Positions 1 through 10,199 of a DNA stretch of 64,000 nucleotides are shown in pieces; the stretch's first letter is position 1; each line of letters starts with the position of its first letter. The DNA lies in assembly GCA_949987565.1 (NCBI GenBank), contig OX465109.1, positions 17,424,915 to 17,488,914 of the forward strand, in the 5' to 3' direction. The notes below the pieces were generated by a model, which worked only from the letters and a program-made list of their open reading frames with translations, was not told the origin of the DNA and searched no databases. The translations under genes and the position numbers were made by a program. The DNA comes from Luidia sarsii. Its lineage: Eukaryota > Echinodermata > Asteroidea > Paxillosida > Luidiidae.

Positions 1-785
1 TAAAAAAAATCATCTTTTTCTGTATTGGAGGATATTATGTCCAAAGGATTTTTCCGAAATCCGTCTCTAATTAATGTTGAAAAAACGGTGGAGTGTTTGT
101 GTACTGTTTTCATGAAAATGTAAAGTTCCTGCCTTTTAGATTGGCCACTTTTGAGGAGTTAGAATGGTGCTGCTATATTGTGTCTGGTACCAAATGAACG
201 AGCGAAATCCCCTTGAACTATTTACAACAAAATTCACAAGGAAATAATTTTGATATCATTTGAAAGCTAATAGGATATACTTTTTCACATCATTAGAAAA
301 TCTCAAAATCTCAAAAGTGGGGGTTTTTCCTCATTATGCTGTGCCGGGTCACATTTGTATGAATTGTATGGAATCAGAATACTCGGGTGAGAAGACCTTG
401 CGAGAATGTTCCTCGGTAATTTTAGGAGGGTGACAGTCATGTCTTTGTTTCAGTCCACGGTGCTTGAAGCAAAGATCTGCCTGACGGTGCGGCCTGGGGT
501 CGATTTCACCAGACTCGATCGCAACACGATGAGCACAAGTTACGATGGGTTATCTGTCGTAAGTTGATTCACGATGCATCGTAAGGCTTTGTGAATTTGT
601 GGAATCCCCCCCTAGGCCCAATAGGAAGCCTACCGTACCCTACCGAGGATAAGCACTCTCCTTTCATCTGAAATAAAATAGCTTGAACCATTCACAAATT
701 AGTAACCTAATCATTACAACAGGTTTTTTTCTTGTTGTCACTGCACTGGTTGAGGAACAGAATTCTTTTAAGATTTACATAGTTG
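1..785. other. No recognisable feature
   Basis: Moderately AT-rich sequence with no convincing reading frame, repeat or RNA gene. All three forward and three reverse frames are broken at short intervals. Confidence 0.5.
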
Positions 786-790
786 AGGTG

Positions 791-873
791 CAGAGGAACG
801 TCGCTATAGCGAGCATCCCAGGAGCCATGACAATTGTTTGGTATAGCCGTCGTTCGTTGTAGCTACTTTCTAG
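791..873 (-). mobile_element. Truncated pogo-like MITE fragment
   Basis: It starts CAGAGGAACGTCGCTATAG and matches the terminal part of the complete element at 42,542-42,720 in opposite orientation, including the internal block around GTATAGCCGTCGTTCG. Only one end is present. No coding capacity. Confidence 0.6.
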
Positions 874-959
874 AATGAGTGGTATTGACGAATCATTCAA
901 GATCAGACTGCTGGCATTGCCATCTCTTTGTAGGACATAGATATAATCATGATGAGCAA

Positions 960-1225
960 AACCTCATTGAATAACATTCTCCTCGATGCAAACATCATGT
1001 CATACCTATGACGCAACGCTGTACGTCATTCAAATCCGCCACACGACCTCGACCAGCTCGGTGGTCCAGTGGTGAAGACGTCCGTACTAGAATTTGGGAG
1101 TCACGGGTTCGAATCCAACCCAAACTGCCTGAAATATTTGTATCAGGCACTGGGCAAAGCACTGAGTACTCGGTGTTTTTCACGTCGAGCAAGGGCAAAG
1201 CCTCCTTGAATCCCTGTAGGCCCTT
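960..1225 (+). mobile_element. tRNA-derived SINE, family 1 (tRNA-Ser-like head)
   Basis: The head at about 1,047-1,125 holds a tRNA-like body: GGTCCAGTGG (box A region), a CTAGAA anticodon loop and CGGGTTCGAATCC (box B). The acceptor-like flanks of the family are complementary (AGCTCGG with CCGAGCT in the best copies). The loop resembles tRNA-Ser(AGA), but the long variable arm is missing. A non-tRNA body follows (GGGCAAAGCACTGAGTACTC, then CACGTCGAGCA). The preceding 80 bp match the tail plus linker of other copies, so units seem to be arranged tail to head. Confidence 0.75.
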
Positions 1226-1287
1226 TCTCAAAGGCTACATTTTGATCGTACCAAAAGGTGATGTCTTGATCCAAGCATCTGCCTTTA

Positions 1288-1512
1288 TTAACCACTTCGC
1301 GCTGGGTTTTTTTTTCAGCGCCGATGACCGCCATACGGGGGTTTTTGAACAATGCATCATTTTCTTTGTACTGATTCGTATTGCTTTGTTCTAAGCTGAA
1401 AAGAGTCTTTGTTTAGAATGTGGACAATAGTGGTGCCCGGAATCGGACGGCCCCGTCGCATAGTAAAGCCAATGGAGCTCCGGATTCGGAGGTCCCGGCG
1501 TTAAGTGGTTAA
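1288..1512 (-). mobile_element. TTAA-flanked MITE, internally deleted copy
   Basis: Terminal inverted repeats TTAACCACTTCGCGCTGGG and CCCGGCGTTAAGTGGTTAA bound 225 bp. Both arms match the longer copy at 62,553-63,256 in reverse orientation, so this is an internal-deletion derivative. TTAA at both ends suggests piggyBac-type mobilisation. Its right TTAA (1,509-1,512) is shared with the next MITE. Confidence 0.8.
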
Positions 1513-1880
1513 AGGCTCTATACAACATTGGTCAAAGGTCAAAGGATTGCCACAGTTGGTGTGTTAAACCATCAAACATCCCCAAAAAGCAATCCTGCAA
1601 AGGTTTTAGCTCAAATGGTAATCTGAGAAAGTAGAAAAAGGCAAAAAAAAAACGTCACGGTTTTCGCACCGTTCTGTAGTGTAAGAAATTGTTTATTTCT
1701 TGCAAGTAATAAACTATTTGTCGATGTTTGAGTTAAGATTTCTCGAGAAGTACAGCATCCAAGACCATAAGATTTGAACATGGGGATTCTATCATGACCA
1801 TCTACAAACTGTGTAAGTTAGAAGGAAATCTGTGGACATTGATGTTTTCCGATCTTCCCAATGTTGTATAGGGCTTTTAA
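1509..1880. mobile_element. TTAA-flanked MITE, second family
   Basis: The ends are TTAAAGGCTCTATACAACAT and its complement ATGTTGTATAGGGCTTTTAA, a terminal inverted repeat of about 22 bp enclosing 372 bp with TTAA at both ends. No protein is encoded. A similar terminal motif (CCAATGTTGTGTAGGGGC) is seen alone near 44,140. Confidence 0.75.
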
Positions 1881-2975
1881 GAACTTCACACACCCAACTC
1901 TCATGAGGATCCACACCAGAAGTTGGCATCTTCTCTGGTCTTCAGGAATACTCTGATCTTCCTACTCTGAATACACTGATCCAGTAGGCCATGCCCCTTG
2001 ACAAATTGACCTATCACAACTCACGATTTATGGTCCGACAAATTGCCGCCATTTTGTCCGACAAAACGTTCTAGATTTTCTATTCTTTACTACACACTTT
2101 TCATTGTGTTTACTTTTGTTTCGTATGTACCAGGCAATTCCTTTGCAAACCGGAGTTTTAGCCTTAACCATGGCCAAGCGGTGTTTATTATTTCTGACTC
2201 TCGAAACCCTGGCAAGAGAGGAAATGTACATTTTTGGTCATTTCCAAAAAAGTCCAACGGAGAGAAGTGCTTTCGGTGGTTGTGGGCGTGCAGTGGATGC
2301 GCACGGCGTGTGGCCGATCGTGACACTAGGCAGTTGCTATGGTGGGCGTAGCCTTCCGGATCGGTGTATTCAACAAAGTTCCAGCAGTTTAGCAAACAAT
2401 GCACGTGGAGGCTGTAGCCTCCACAGCCACTTCAATGTACTGCCATGGGTCAAAATTTTGGGGTTTTTGGACTGGGAGCCGAGATTACAATGGCATGGTG
2501 TTGATTCTGTATGTGCTTCCTTAAAACTGTTTCATGTATCGTCCATTTGCGAATTTTTTGTTGAGCTGTGCGAACATTTCAGAATCGTTGCTTGATCTCT
2601 TAGGGTATGGTTTACTGTACTGTCTTCAAACTTCGACTTACTACTTTTCAGCCAAAATCATTAACATATATCCGATATAGGCAGGATTGTTCTTTTTTCT
2701 TTGGGGGAAAACTTGTTGTTTCTTCTCTTTAATGCCAAAGCCGAAAATACTCGGGTCAAAATGCAAATCTGCGACCTGTGATTAGCAGAGAGATTTTATT
2801 TAAGAATAGAGACATGGTTTGGTGCAGATGGATGAGACACCATGGTTACCAAATGGTCTGTGTTTTTTACAACCATTGTTTTGGGTTAAGTTAATGAGGT
2901 TTTTGGACGGTCAGGGAACAAGAATGTTAATGGCCCGGCATTGCTAAGATACTGTTCACATCCTGGCTTTCACAT
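1881..2975. other. No recognisable feature
   Basis: Unique-looking sequence. The longest open frame (2,104-2,595, +) has no recognisable domain and runs opposite equally open shadow frames, so it is not called a gene. Confidence 0.45.
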
Positions 2976-2977
2976 CA

Positions 2978-3421
2978 CCATGGCGGCCGTCCTCATGGTG
3001 GCCGTCACCATGGCACCCATCACCATGGCGGCCATCACCATGGCGGCCATCACCATGCGGCCATCACCATGGCGGCCATCACTATGGCGGCCTTCACCAT
3101 GGCAGCTGTCGCCATGGCGGCCGTCACCATGGCAGGCGTCCCCATGGCGGCCATCCCCATGGCTGCCGTCACCATGGTAGCCTTCACCATGGCGGCCGTC
3201 ACCATGGCGGCCGTCACCATTGCGGCTTGTCACCATGGCAGCCATCACCATGGCGGCCTTCACCATGGCGGCCGACACCATGGTGGCTTGTCACCATGGC
3301 GGCTTGTCACCATGGCGGCCGTCACCGTGGCGGCCATCACCATGGCAGGCGTTCCTACCGATATGACGGCCGTCACCATGGTGGCCATCACCTTAGCGGC
3401 CATCACCATGGCAGCCATCAG
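2978..3421. repeat. 15-bp minisatellite containing CACCATGG
   Basis: About 29 imperfect copies of a 15-bp unit close to CACCATGGCGGCCGT. Because 15 is divisible by three, both strands read as short open frames of low-complexity peptide (His/Gly/Arg or Thr/Met/Ala). These frames are artefacts of the repeat. Confidence 0.93.
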
Positions 3422-4127
3422 ATGTTGGCCAGAATATTTCACACTTGGTTGTATATAGCTGTGTTTAGAATTTGCCTTAGATGCATATTTATTCAATGAT
3501 GGCTCGTCTGGTGACTTTTAGTGCTTTTTCTTCATTTCTTCAAATTGGGCAATAAATTCATTTTTTTTATTAAAGCTATTCATTGTCACAATCACATTAC
3601 ACATAGCCTGGCTTCTAGGTCTCTGTACGATGTGTGATGCATGCAAACTAAGGCTTAAGAGTAACACGGGCTAGTTTTGGAGGTTGATGCATATTCATAT
3701 GTTGATTTTGTTGTTGTACGTGTAGTTCAGTCAAACACAAGTACATTAGATATGCATGCTTTGCGCCTAACATTATCTACGTGTACATTCCATCATGATA
3801 ATGTTTTGCTCTCATTCACAACAGAAGTTAAGCAAATATTGGACATGGGAACCAGTTCAATCGGGTCATGGCAAAGTGAGATGGAAGCACGGATACCAGT
3901 GATTTTCTTCCATTTCAGTGAGTGAGATTCCTTTCAGAATTACCAATAGTCCTACTGATAAAAATACTGTACATTATTTTATATTCTTTTTGAGGGGAAA
4001 GTAGGTTCTTATTTTGAATTAAATTCTGTAAAGTGATTGCTGTTGTAAAGTGTTCCTTATCTTAGATAATTTGGTTTGGCCAGAAAAAAACAACATCTGA
4101 ACATTTTCTGTGAGATTCTGTTGAACT
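3422..4127. other. No recognisable feature
   Basis: AT-rich spacer between two minisatellites. Short frames only. Confidence 0.5.
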
Positions 4128-5290
4128 TAACCCTGCTGCACTCAACAAGATGCAGCAGTGGGTGCATTTTGTGGGATTATGTGGACCCCCAACCCTGCTG
4201 CACTCAACAAGATGCAGCAGTGGGTGCATTCTGTGGGGATTCTGTGGACCCTAACCCTGCTGCACTCAACAAGATGCAGCAGTGGGTGCATTTTGTGGGA
4301 TTATGTGGACCCCCAACCCTGCTGCACTCAACAAGATGCAGCAGTGGGTGCATTCTGTGGGGATTCTGTGGACCCTAACCCTGCTGCACTCAACAAGATG
4401 CAGCAGTGGGTGCATTCTGTGGGATTCTGTGGACCCTAACCCTGCCTCACTCAACAAGATGCAGCAGTGGGTGCATTCTGTGGGATTCTGTTGACCCTAA
4501 CCCTGCTGCACTCAACAAGATGCAGCAGTGGGTGCATTCTGTGGGGATTCTGTGGACCCTAACCCTGCTGCACTCAACAAGATGTAGCAGTGGGTGCATT
4601 CTTTGGGGATTCTGTGGACCCTAACCCTGCTGCACTCAACAAGATGTAGCAGTGGGTGCATTCTGTGGGATTCTATGGACCCTAACCCTGCTGCATTCAG
4701 CAAGATGCAGCAGTGGGTGCATTCTGTGGGGATTCTGTGGACCCTAACCCTGCTGCACTCAACAAGATGCAGCAGTGGGTGCATTCTGTGGGGATTCTGT
4801 GGACTCTAACCCTGCTGCACTCAACAAGATGTAGCAGTGGGTGCATTCTTTGGGGATTCTGTGGACCCTAACCCTGCTGCACTCCACAAGATGCAGCAGT
4901 GGGTGCATTCTGTGATGATTCTATGGACTCTAACCCTGCTGCACTCAACAAGATGTAGCAGTGGGAGCATTCTGTGTTATTCTGTGGACCCTAACCCTGC
5001 TGCACTCAACAAGATGCAACAGTGGGTGCATTATGTGGGATGATATGGACCCTAACCCTGCTGCACTCAACAAGATGCAACAGTGGGTGCATTATGTGGG
5101 ATTATATGGACCCTAACCCTGCTGTATTCAGCAAGATGCAGCAGTGGGAGCATTCTGTTAGGATTCTGTGGACCCTAACCCTGCTGCACTCAACAAGATG
5201 CAGCAGTGGGTGTATTCTGTGGGGATTCTGTTGGCCCTAACCCTGCTGTACTCTACAAGATGCATGTATGGGCGCATTCTGTGTGATTCT
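4128..5290. repeat. ~61-bp minisatellite with internal hairpin
   Basis: About 19 tandem copies of a 60-62-bp unit. Each unit contains CTGCTGCA and, after about 10 bases, TGCAGCAG, an 8-bp perfect inverted repeat. It is followed by GTGGGTGCATTCTGTGG and the junction GACCCTAACCC. Units differ by 0-2 bases in length and by point changes. Copies are most regular in the first half and drift towards 5,290. Confidence 0.95.
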
Positions 5291-6724
5291 ACGATAATTT
5301 CAAAACTTCTGCTGTAAATGATCTCAAAGTGGTTTCTTTAGAGGCGGATAAGATGCACAAAATGAACATTTTCCACTCAAAGGTTGATTTCTTTCCTCGG
5401 CAAGACTGATTCCAGGATTTTGGACAGAAAACTGCTTCGTTTTTATCAGTTATGATGCAAATCAGAGTTCTGTCCACTTTGAAAATAGACTTTGTTCACA
5501 ATCCTGAATTTATTCTTCACGTAAGAAGGGGAAATATTATTCCAAGTAATTCATTGTTAGAATTATGAACTATAATATTTGCGTAACCACAGTGGTAAGT
5601 TTTTTTGTTAAACAGGTACTTTTTCAGTAATAAAAGGTCATAAAGTTCATAATAATTTTTTTTTTAATAACGGTGAATTTCATGTTACAAACGTTGACAA
5701 AGTCACTAACCACCTTTGGAATGTTTAACTGTGGAACAAAAACTAAAGAAATTGAGAAAGTGATTTGAATTTAACAATTAAAACATAAACTATGTACAAA
5801 ACCAGCCAAATTTGCCTGTGTCTGTATTTCTTAGAAATCACATTAAACAAAAAATTATATCTAATATACAATTGGAAAAAAAAATGCCATCAGTGTTACT
5901 ATATGAATATTCATGAAGTCTTAATTGCCAACAGTTTGAGGAAGACAATTATATTTAGGACTTGATAATATGAATTTTAACCCAAAATGTGAATATTGCA
6001 AGGAGTTTTCTTTGCAATTCAATCAATAAATGTTAACCTCAAAATTTGAATAATGTAGAGGTTCGCCTTCCATTTTGATCATACAACCTAATCATTTACA
6101 TTACAAGGATTGAGCCTAAAAACCTGAAATATAAATATCAGCCTTGCCAATCCTCTGACAATATTAAGCCCCAAATTTGGATATTGTAAGGGGTTAGCCT
6201 TGTCATAATTCCCCTATTTTATCTATCAATTATTTATCTATTTCTCTACTTCTTATTTTGTTTTTGTCTTCTATTTCCAAATGTATTCAGTACTAAGCTC
6301 CCGTAGTTCTCACTCTGTAGTTTTCCCCTCTGGAGCATACGAGGGCCGTGGATTGCTCACATTTTATGCAAATTTTCGACAATGAGTCCATACAAAATGA
6401 AGGGGCGCTGCATCTTGGCCCGGGCGAGTTTGCATAAGAAAGGAGGATTGTGCGGGGTGCCTCATCGTGCGCTAGCGGTGCAGTCGGGCGCCATTTTTTC
6501 TTCTTCTACGATTGCGTTGGGTGGATTGTAACCCACGGTTTACAGGACGACTGCCACACCCCAGGAGCCGTGGAATTCTGGAACTGTTTCTGCTCGGAAA
6601 TGGCTGGACCGGAGCATATTTCCCCCACGACCGTTTGAGGAGCATTTGGCTGCAATGTGCGTCGCCGTGACTGCCGTCTTGAAAATTTATTGAAGACAGA
6701 AAGAAATCCGTAAGTTGAATTATA
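5291..6724. other. AT-rich spacer without a recognisable feature
   Basis: Long AT-rich stretch up to about 6,300, then a more GC-rich segment. No coding signal, RNA gene or terminal repeats recognised. Confidence 0.5.
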
Positions 6725-6729
6725 GGAAA

Positions 6730-7575
6730 GATTTCAGTCAAATAACCCCCCTCCTAAATTCACAATAGACCACCTATTGTTATGTAGAGAATAGCCATTG
6801 TCTTGCATAACTACCTGCCGGGAAAAACATGACTTACAGTTTTCCCAAAAATGATAATTTGGTGACGCTCAATTATTTTTATTTTGAGGGTCCACGTGTG
6901 GCGCGTATGTATGAAAAGTGAATTGCACGTTTTGTGCACACGTGTTCTGACCATCGTCTGGTTTGGAACAAAAATCTTTCCTAAGTTTCACTTTCTACCA
7001 TATACGAAATCATTCAACTTGGCACAAAGTTGTTGTTTTTATTTATGATGATATATTTTGGAAAATGGAAAGCATAGATATGACATGATGAGAATGGAAA
7101 TAATTATATTTATGCCTTTTCTTGCCAAATTATTGTTGTTAATCTTGAAATTAACCGGAATTATCGGTCTCTTTTTGATAGAAGTTATTATTATTTTGGT
7201 TCACCTATTTCAAGTCGGAGAAAATCCACTAGATTTTATTGCGACCGGGTACAAATCATTCCCAGTTAAAAATGTAAGACCGGCCTAGTCCGAGTAACTT
7301 GGACCCTTACAATCGCCCTTTTAAAAAAAAAATTGAGATTTATCGCCAGATTTATCTCTTTTTTTTTTAAGGGCGATTGTAAGGGTCCAAGTTACTCGGA
7401 CTACGGCCGGCCCTGCTCTGGTTTTCATCCAACCCGAAGACCACACGGAAGATACCCTTGGTGGAACGATTTTAATAATGCCTACGCTGTAAAAGGCTGG
7501 GGAAAAACATTCTAAAACCACAATAGACCACCTTGTATTATGTAGACAATGGAAACTGTCCGGCACAACTACATG
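6730..7575. repeat. Pair of direct repeats around a foldback
   Basis: A block containing CACAATAGACCACCT, then TATGTAGA and a cytosine-rich junction, occurs at about 6,760-6,830 and again at about 7,520-7,575 in the same orientation. The pair flanks the foldback at 7,279-7,410. It may be two copies of a small interspersed repeat. Confidence 0.45.
7279..7410. mobile_element. Small palindromic foldback (MITE-like)
   Basis: Arms of about 41 bp, CCGGCCTAGTCCGAGTAACT continuing to CGCCCTT on the left and AAGGGCGATTGT continuing to GGACTACGGCCGG on the right, are nearly perfect complements. They surround a ~45-bp AT-rich loop. As RNA or single-stranded DNA this would form a strong hairpin. Confidence 0.8.
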
Positions 7576-7646
7576 CCCCCCCCCAAAAAAAAAAAAAAAA
7601 TAAATAAATAAATAAAAAAAAAATAATAATAAAAAAAAAAAAATTG
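7574..7646. repeat. Adenine-rich low-complexity tract
   Basis: A run of A with interspersed TAAA and AATAAT motifs following a C8 tract. No retroelement body was identified directly upstream. Confidence 0.7.
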
Positions 7647-7834
7647 ATTGACATTATTTTATTCTCTCAAAAATTATGATTTTGTGACGCATATTTATGT
7701 GTCATCCGGACAGTGGTCAGTGCGCGGCTGTGTACAAAACATGCACTTCATTAATCCTGCACACTGCGCATCTTGTATTGATTATGAGGGCAAAGGTCAC
7801 GCACAACCATGTTGAGCAAGCGTTGACCGCAAAT

Positions 7835-8005
7835 GATGGCCTCGAAAACTGAATTTGACTGGGCCGGGATTGAGGCCCGAGACCTCTGGTTTTGTGTACC
7901 AGCGCTCTTACCATCCAGAATCGCTCAACTATCAAATGCCGTGTATCTCCAGGGATCACCCCACCCCCGCTTCCATTCAGAATCAGAATGCAAACAATTA
8001 AACAT
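7835..8005 (-). mobile_element. tRNA-derived SINE, family 2 (fragment)
   Basis: The reverse strand carries a tRNA-like half, including CCAGAGGTCTCGGG-type T-arm sequence and an adjacent CCAGTCAAA-like segment, plus the family-specific downstream block seen at 26,641-26,830 and 47,790-48,180. It abuts the PLE tail. Confidence 0.6.
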
Positions 8006-8052
8006 TACAATTCATTTCGTTGTAAACCAAGTAAACAATCTTAAAATTTAGT

Positions 8053-8094
8053 GGGCCTGACGTTTCGATCCTAGCAGGACCTTTCTCAAAGGCA
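8053..8094 (-). other. PLE tail, hammerhead-like fold
   Basis: On the minus strand: GCC, TTTGAGAA, then stem II GGTCCT-GCT-AGGATC, then GAAAC, GTC, AGGC. This matches the order of a hammerhead ribozyme, with GCC(T)/AGGC as stem I and a paired stem II. The CUGANGA box is changed to UUGAGAA, so catalysis is not expected. The ribozyme-like reading is inference; the repeat itself is certain. Confidence 0.6.
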
Positions 8095-8325
8095 GAGTGA
8101 CAAGGCAAAACAGATACATGTACACGAAGGAAGGGGGAAGAGAGTGAATAGGACACGGATGAGAACCAAAGGACAAAAAGTAAAGCTGGTAGGGTGAGAT
8201 CAAAGGGAAGGGCAAGGAGTAGGGTAGGGAATAGTGAGAAGAGGTGGAAAGACCAAAGAGAGAAGTGTGAAGAAGTGAACACAAAAGAAGGATTATCAGA
8301 AAGCTGCATGGTGTTAGTCATTACC

Positions 8326-8766
8326 CTCCTGGATGTTGAGACCATGTGAATGAATAGTCCGAAGACGCTTCATCCACATTTTCTCATGGCTAAGATGGAC
8401 AGCATTACTACGGTGACCAAGGGATTCTATGCCCAGTACACTCATATCTGATATCGAATGATCAGGGAGATTGAAGTGATACCCAACAGGGGTGTCCATT
8501 TTACCGGTTTTGATTGTAGACCTATGGTCATAGATACGTTTTTTGAGGGTGTTTTTGGTCTCGCCAACATACTGAACATTACAAACTCTACATGAGATGA
8601 GGTATATGATGTTTGAGGTAGTGCACGTGATAGAGCCATAGGTCGTGTGGGTAGTTCCAGAAGAATGTCCATTGGAAGAGTCTATTTCCTTGACATGTGT
8701 CTTGCAAACAATGCATTTCGAGGTACACTTAAATGTACCAAATTTAGTGGGAGGTGAAGTGTCCAA
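8326..8766 (-). pseudogene. PLE GIY-YIG endonuclease domain (copy A)
   Basis: A 150-residue open stretch with the typical Penelope C-terminal module: a Cys cluster (residues ~14, 18, 21 in FKCTSKCIVC), then IIYLISC (the GIY equivalent, ~residue 54), QYVGET (the YIG equivalent, ~65-70) and the downstream KKRIYDHR. In Penelope elements this domain nicks target DNA to prime reverse transcription. The frame upstream (RAEVP) does not continue into it, so the full polyprotein is broken. The domain itself has no internal stop. Confidence 0.85.
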
Positions 8767-9206
8767 AGGGGAACCTCTGCTCGGACAATTAAGTCACGCA
8801 GCTTACGGGCGCCTGAAAGCCCAAACAGGCGAATTTGGAATGGCATCAGCCAGACGATCAATTCTTTCCACAGCACTATCAAATTCACATGGGAACACTC
8901 TCTCCAGCAGACCCACTTTCTGGATGTCACCGTCCGGAAAGACCCCGACACACTTACTACTGACTTGTATTCTAAGCCCACCGACACTCATCAATATCTC
9001 CATGTCTCCAGTTGTTACCCCCAGACACTGTAATACTGGTATATAGCTTACAGCCAGGCCCTCAGATTGAGGCGCATAATGTTCCAATGAGTCTGACTTT
9101 CGCCGCCATACACGTGTATTGGCCAGTAACTTGGTTGCTAGAGGCTATAGTTCTCGCCAAGTGAAGAACTCCATTGCTAAAGAAGTTCGGCAGAAGTTCG
9201 ACACTC

Positions 9207-9430
9207 AAACAAAAGCCACCAGGTCCCAGGGACAATCCCAAGGTTCCCTTAGTTACTTCCTACCACCCTTCTCTTCCTCCTCTCAGGAAGATTACTAAGG
9301 AAAACCACCTTATTCTCCACACTTCAGATCGTCTGGCTGATGCCATTCCAAATTCGCCTGTTTGGGCTTTCAGGCGCCCCCGAAACCTGCGTGACTTAAT
9401 TGTCCGAGCAGAGGTTCCCCTTTTGACACT
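9207..9430 (+). pseudogene. PLE RT-endonuclease linker (copy B)
   Basis: The open frame contains PLVTSYHPSLPPLRKI, HTSDRLADAIPNSPVWAF and NLRDLIVRAEVP, the conserved region between reverse transcriptase and endonuclease in Penelope-like elements. The frame is lost just before the zinc-binding cysteines of the endonuclease, at the same place as in copy A. Confidence 0.8.
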
Positions 9431-9873
9431 TCATCTCCCACTAAATTTGGTACATTTAAGTGTACCTCGAAATGCATTGTTTGCAAGACACATGTCAAGG
9501 AAATAGACTCTTTCAATGGACATTCTTCTGGAACTACCCACACGACCTATGGCTCTATCACGTGCACTACCTCAAACATCATATACCTCATCTCATGTAG
9601 AGTTTGTAATTTTCAGTATGTTGGCGAGACCAAAACACCCTCAAAAGGTGTATCTGTGGCAATGGGTCCGCAATCAAGACCGGTAAAATGGACACCTCTG
9701 TTGGGTATCACTTCAATCTCCCTGATCATTCGATATCAGATATGAGTGTACTGGGCATAGAATACCTTGGTCACCGTAGTAATGCTGTCCATCTTAGCCA
9801 TGAGAAAATGTGGATGAAGCGTCTTCGGACTATTCAACCACATGGTCTCAACATCCAGGAGGGTAATGACTAA
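9430..9873 (+). pseudogene. PLE GIY-YIG endonuclease domain (copy B), frameshifted
   Basis: It is homologous to the domain at 8,326-8,766. IIYLISCRVCN and QYVGETK are recognisable, then an indel in the A-rich run near 9,640 shifts the frame until the KTGKMDTSVGYHF block. The final 60 residues, ending NIQEGND, are open from 9,688. Confidence 0.8.
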
Positions 9874-10085
9874 CACCATGCAGCTTTCTGATAATCCTTC
9901 TTTTGTGTTCAGTCCTTCACACTTCTCTCTTTGATCTTTTGCCCTCTTCTCACTAAGCCCTACCCTACTCCTTGCCCTTCCCTTTGATCTCACCCTACCA
10001 GCTTTACTCTTTGTCCTTTGTTTCTCATCCGTGTCCTATTCACTCTCTTCCCCCTTCCTTCGTGTACATGTATCTGTGTTGTCAT

Positions 10086-10190
10086 TGTCACTCTGCCTTT
10101 GAGAAAGGTCCTGCTAGGATCGGAACGTCAGGCCCACTAAATTTTAAGATTTGCATTTTGGTAATTTTAGTCAGTAAGCAGTTTGCAACA
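10086..10190 (+). other. PLE tail with hammerhead-like fold (copy B)
   Basis: CTTTGAGAAAGGTCC, CTGCTAGGATC, then GGAAC (GAAAC in most copies), GTC and AGGCCCACTAAATTTTAAG. The downstream segment TTTGCATTTTGGTAATTTTA and GTAAGCAGTTTGCAACA recurs after the tails at 41,030, 51,905 and (inverted) 63,260, so it is part of the same 3' repeat. Confidence 0.7.
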
Positions 10191-10199
10191 TTTTTGTAT

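Larger units (their letters stand above)
8041..8862 (-). mobile_element. Penelope-like element copy A, 5'-truncated
   Basis: Read on the minus strand, this copy starts inside the reverse-transcriptase to linker region (motifs DRLADAIPNSP and RDLIVRAEVP), runs through a GIY-YIG endonuclease and ends in the PLE tail at about 8,041. It meets copy B head to head near 8,862. A 2-base difference in the AFRRP..LRD segment and a frame change before the endonuclease break the frame. Only the C-terminal third of an element is present. Confidence 0.88.
8863..10190 (+). mobile_element. Penelope-like element copy B
   Basis: It starts at about 8,863 with the RT C-terminal segment (KFTWEHSLQQ, FLDVTV, TDLYSKPTDTHQYLH), then YSQALRLRR, the linker YHPSLPPLRK, DRLADAIPNSP and RDLIVRAEVP, the GIY-YIG endonuclease, a pyrimidine-rich 3' region and the tail ending near 10,190. 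It contains a stop after SSCYPQTL (about 9,031), the same pre-endonuclease frame break as copy A, and a further indel after GETK. It is dead but longer than copy A. Confidence 0.88.

Noticed and set aside
2104..2595. 163-codon + frame
   Set aside because: No domain or composition signal, competing open frames on both strands, and no splice context that I can support.
4128..5290. Telomeric repeat tract
   Set aside because: CCCTAACCC occurs once per 61-bp unit and is not in a run; this is a minisatellite.
7058..7288. Small hydrophobic 76-codon frame resembling a membrane protein
   Set aside because: The hydrophobicity follows from AT-rich codons (Ile, Leu, Phe); no supporting context.
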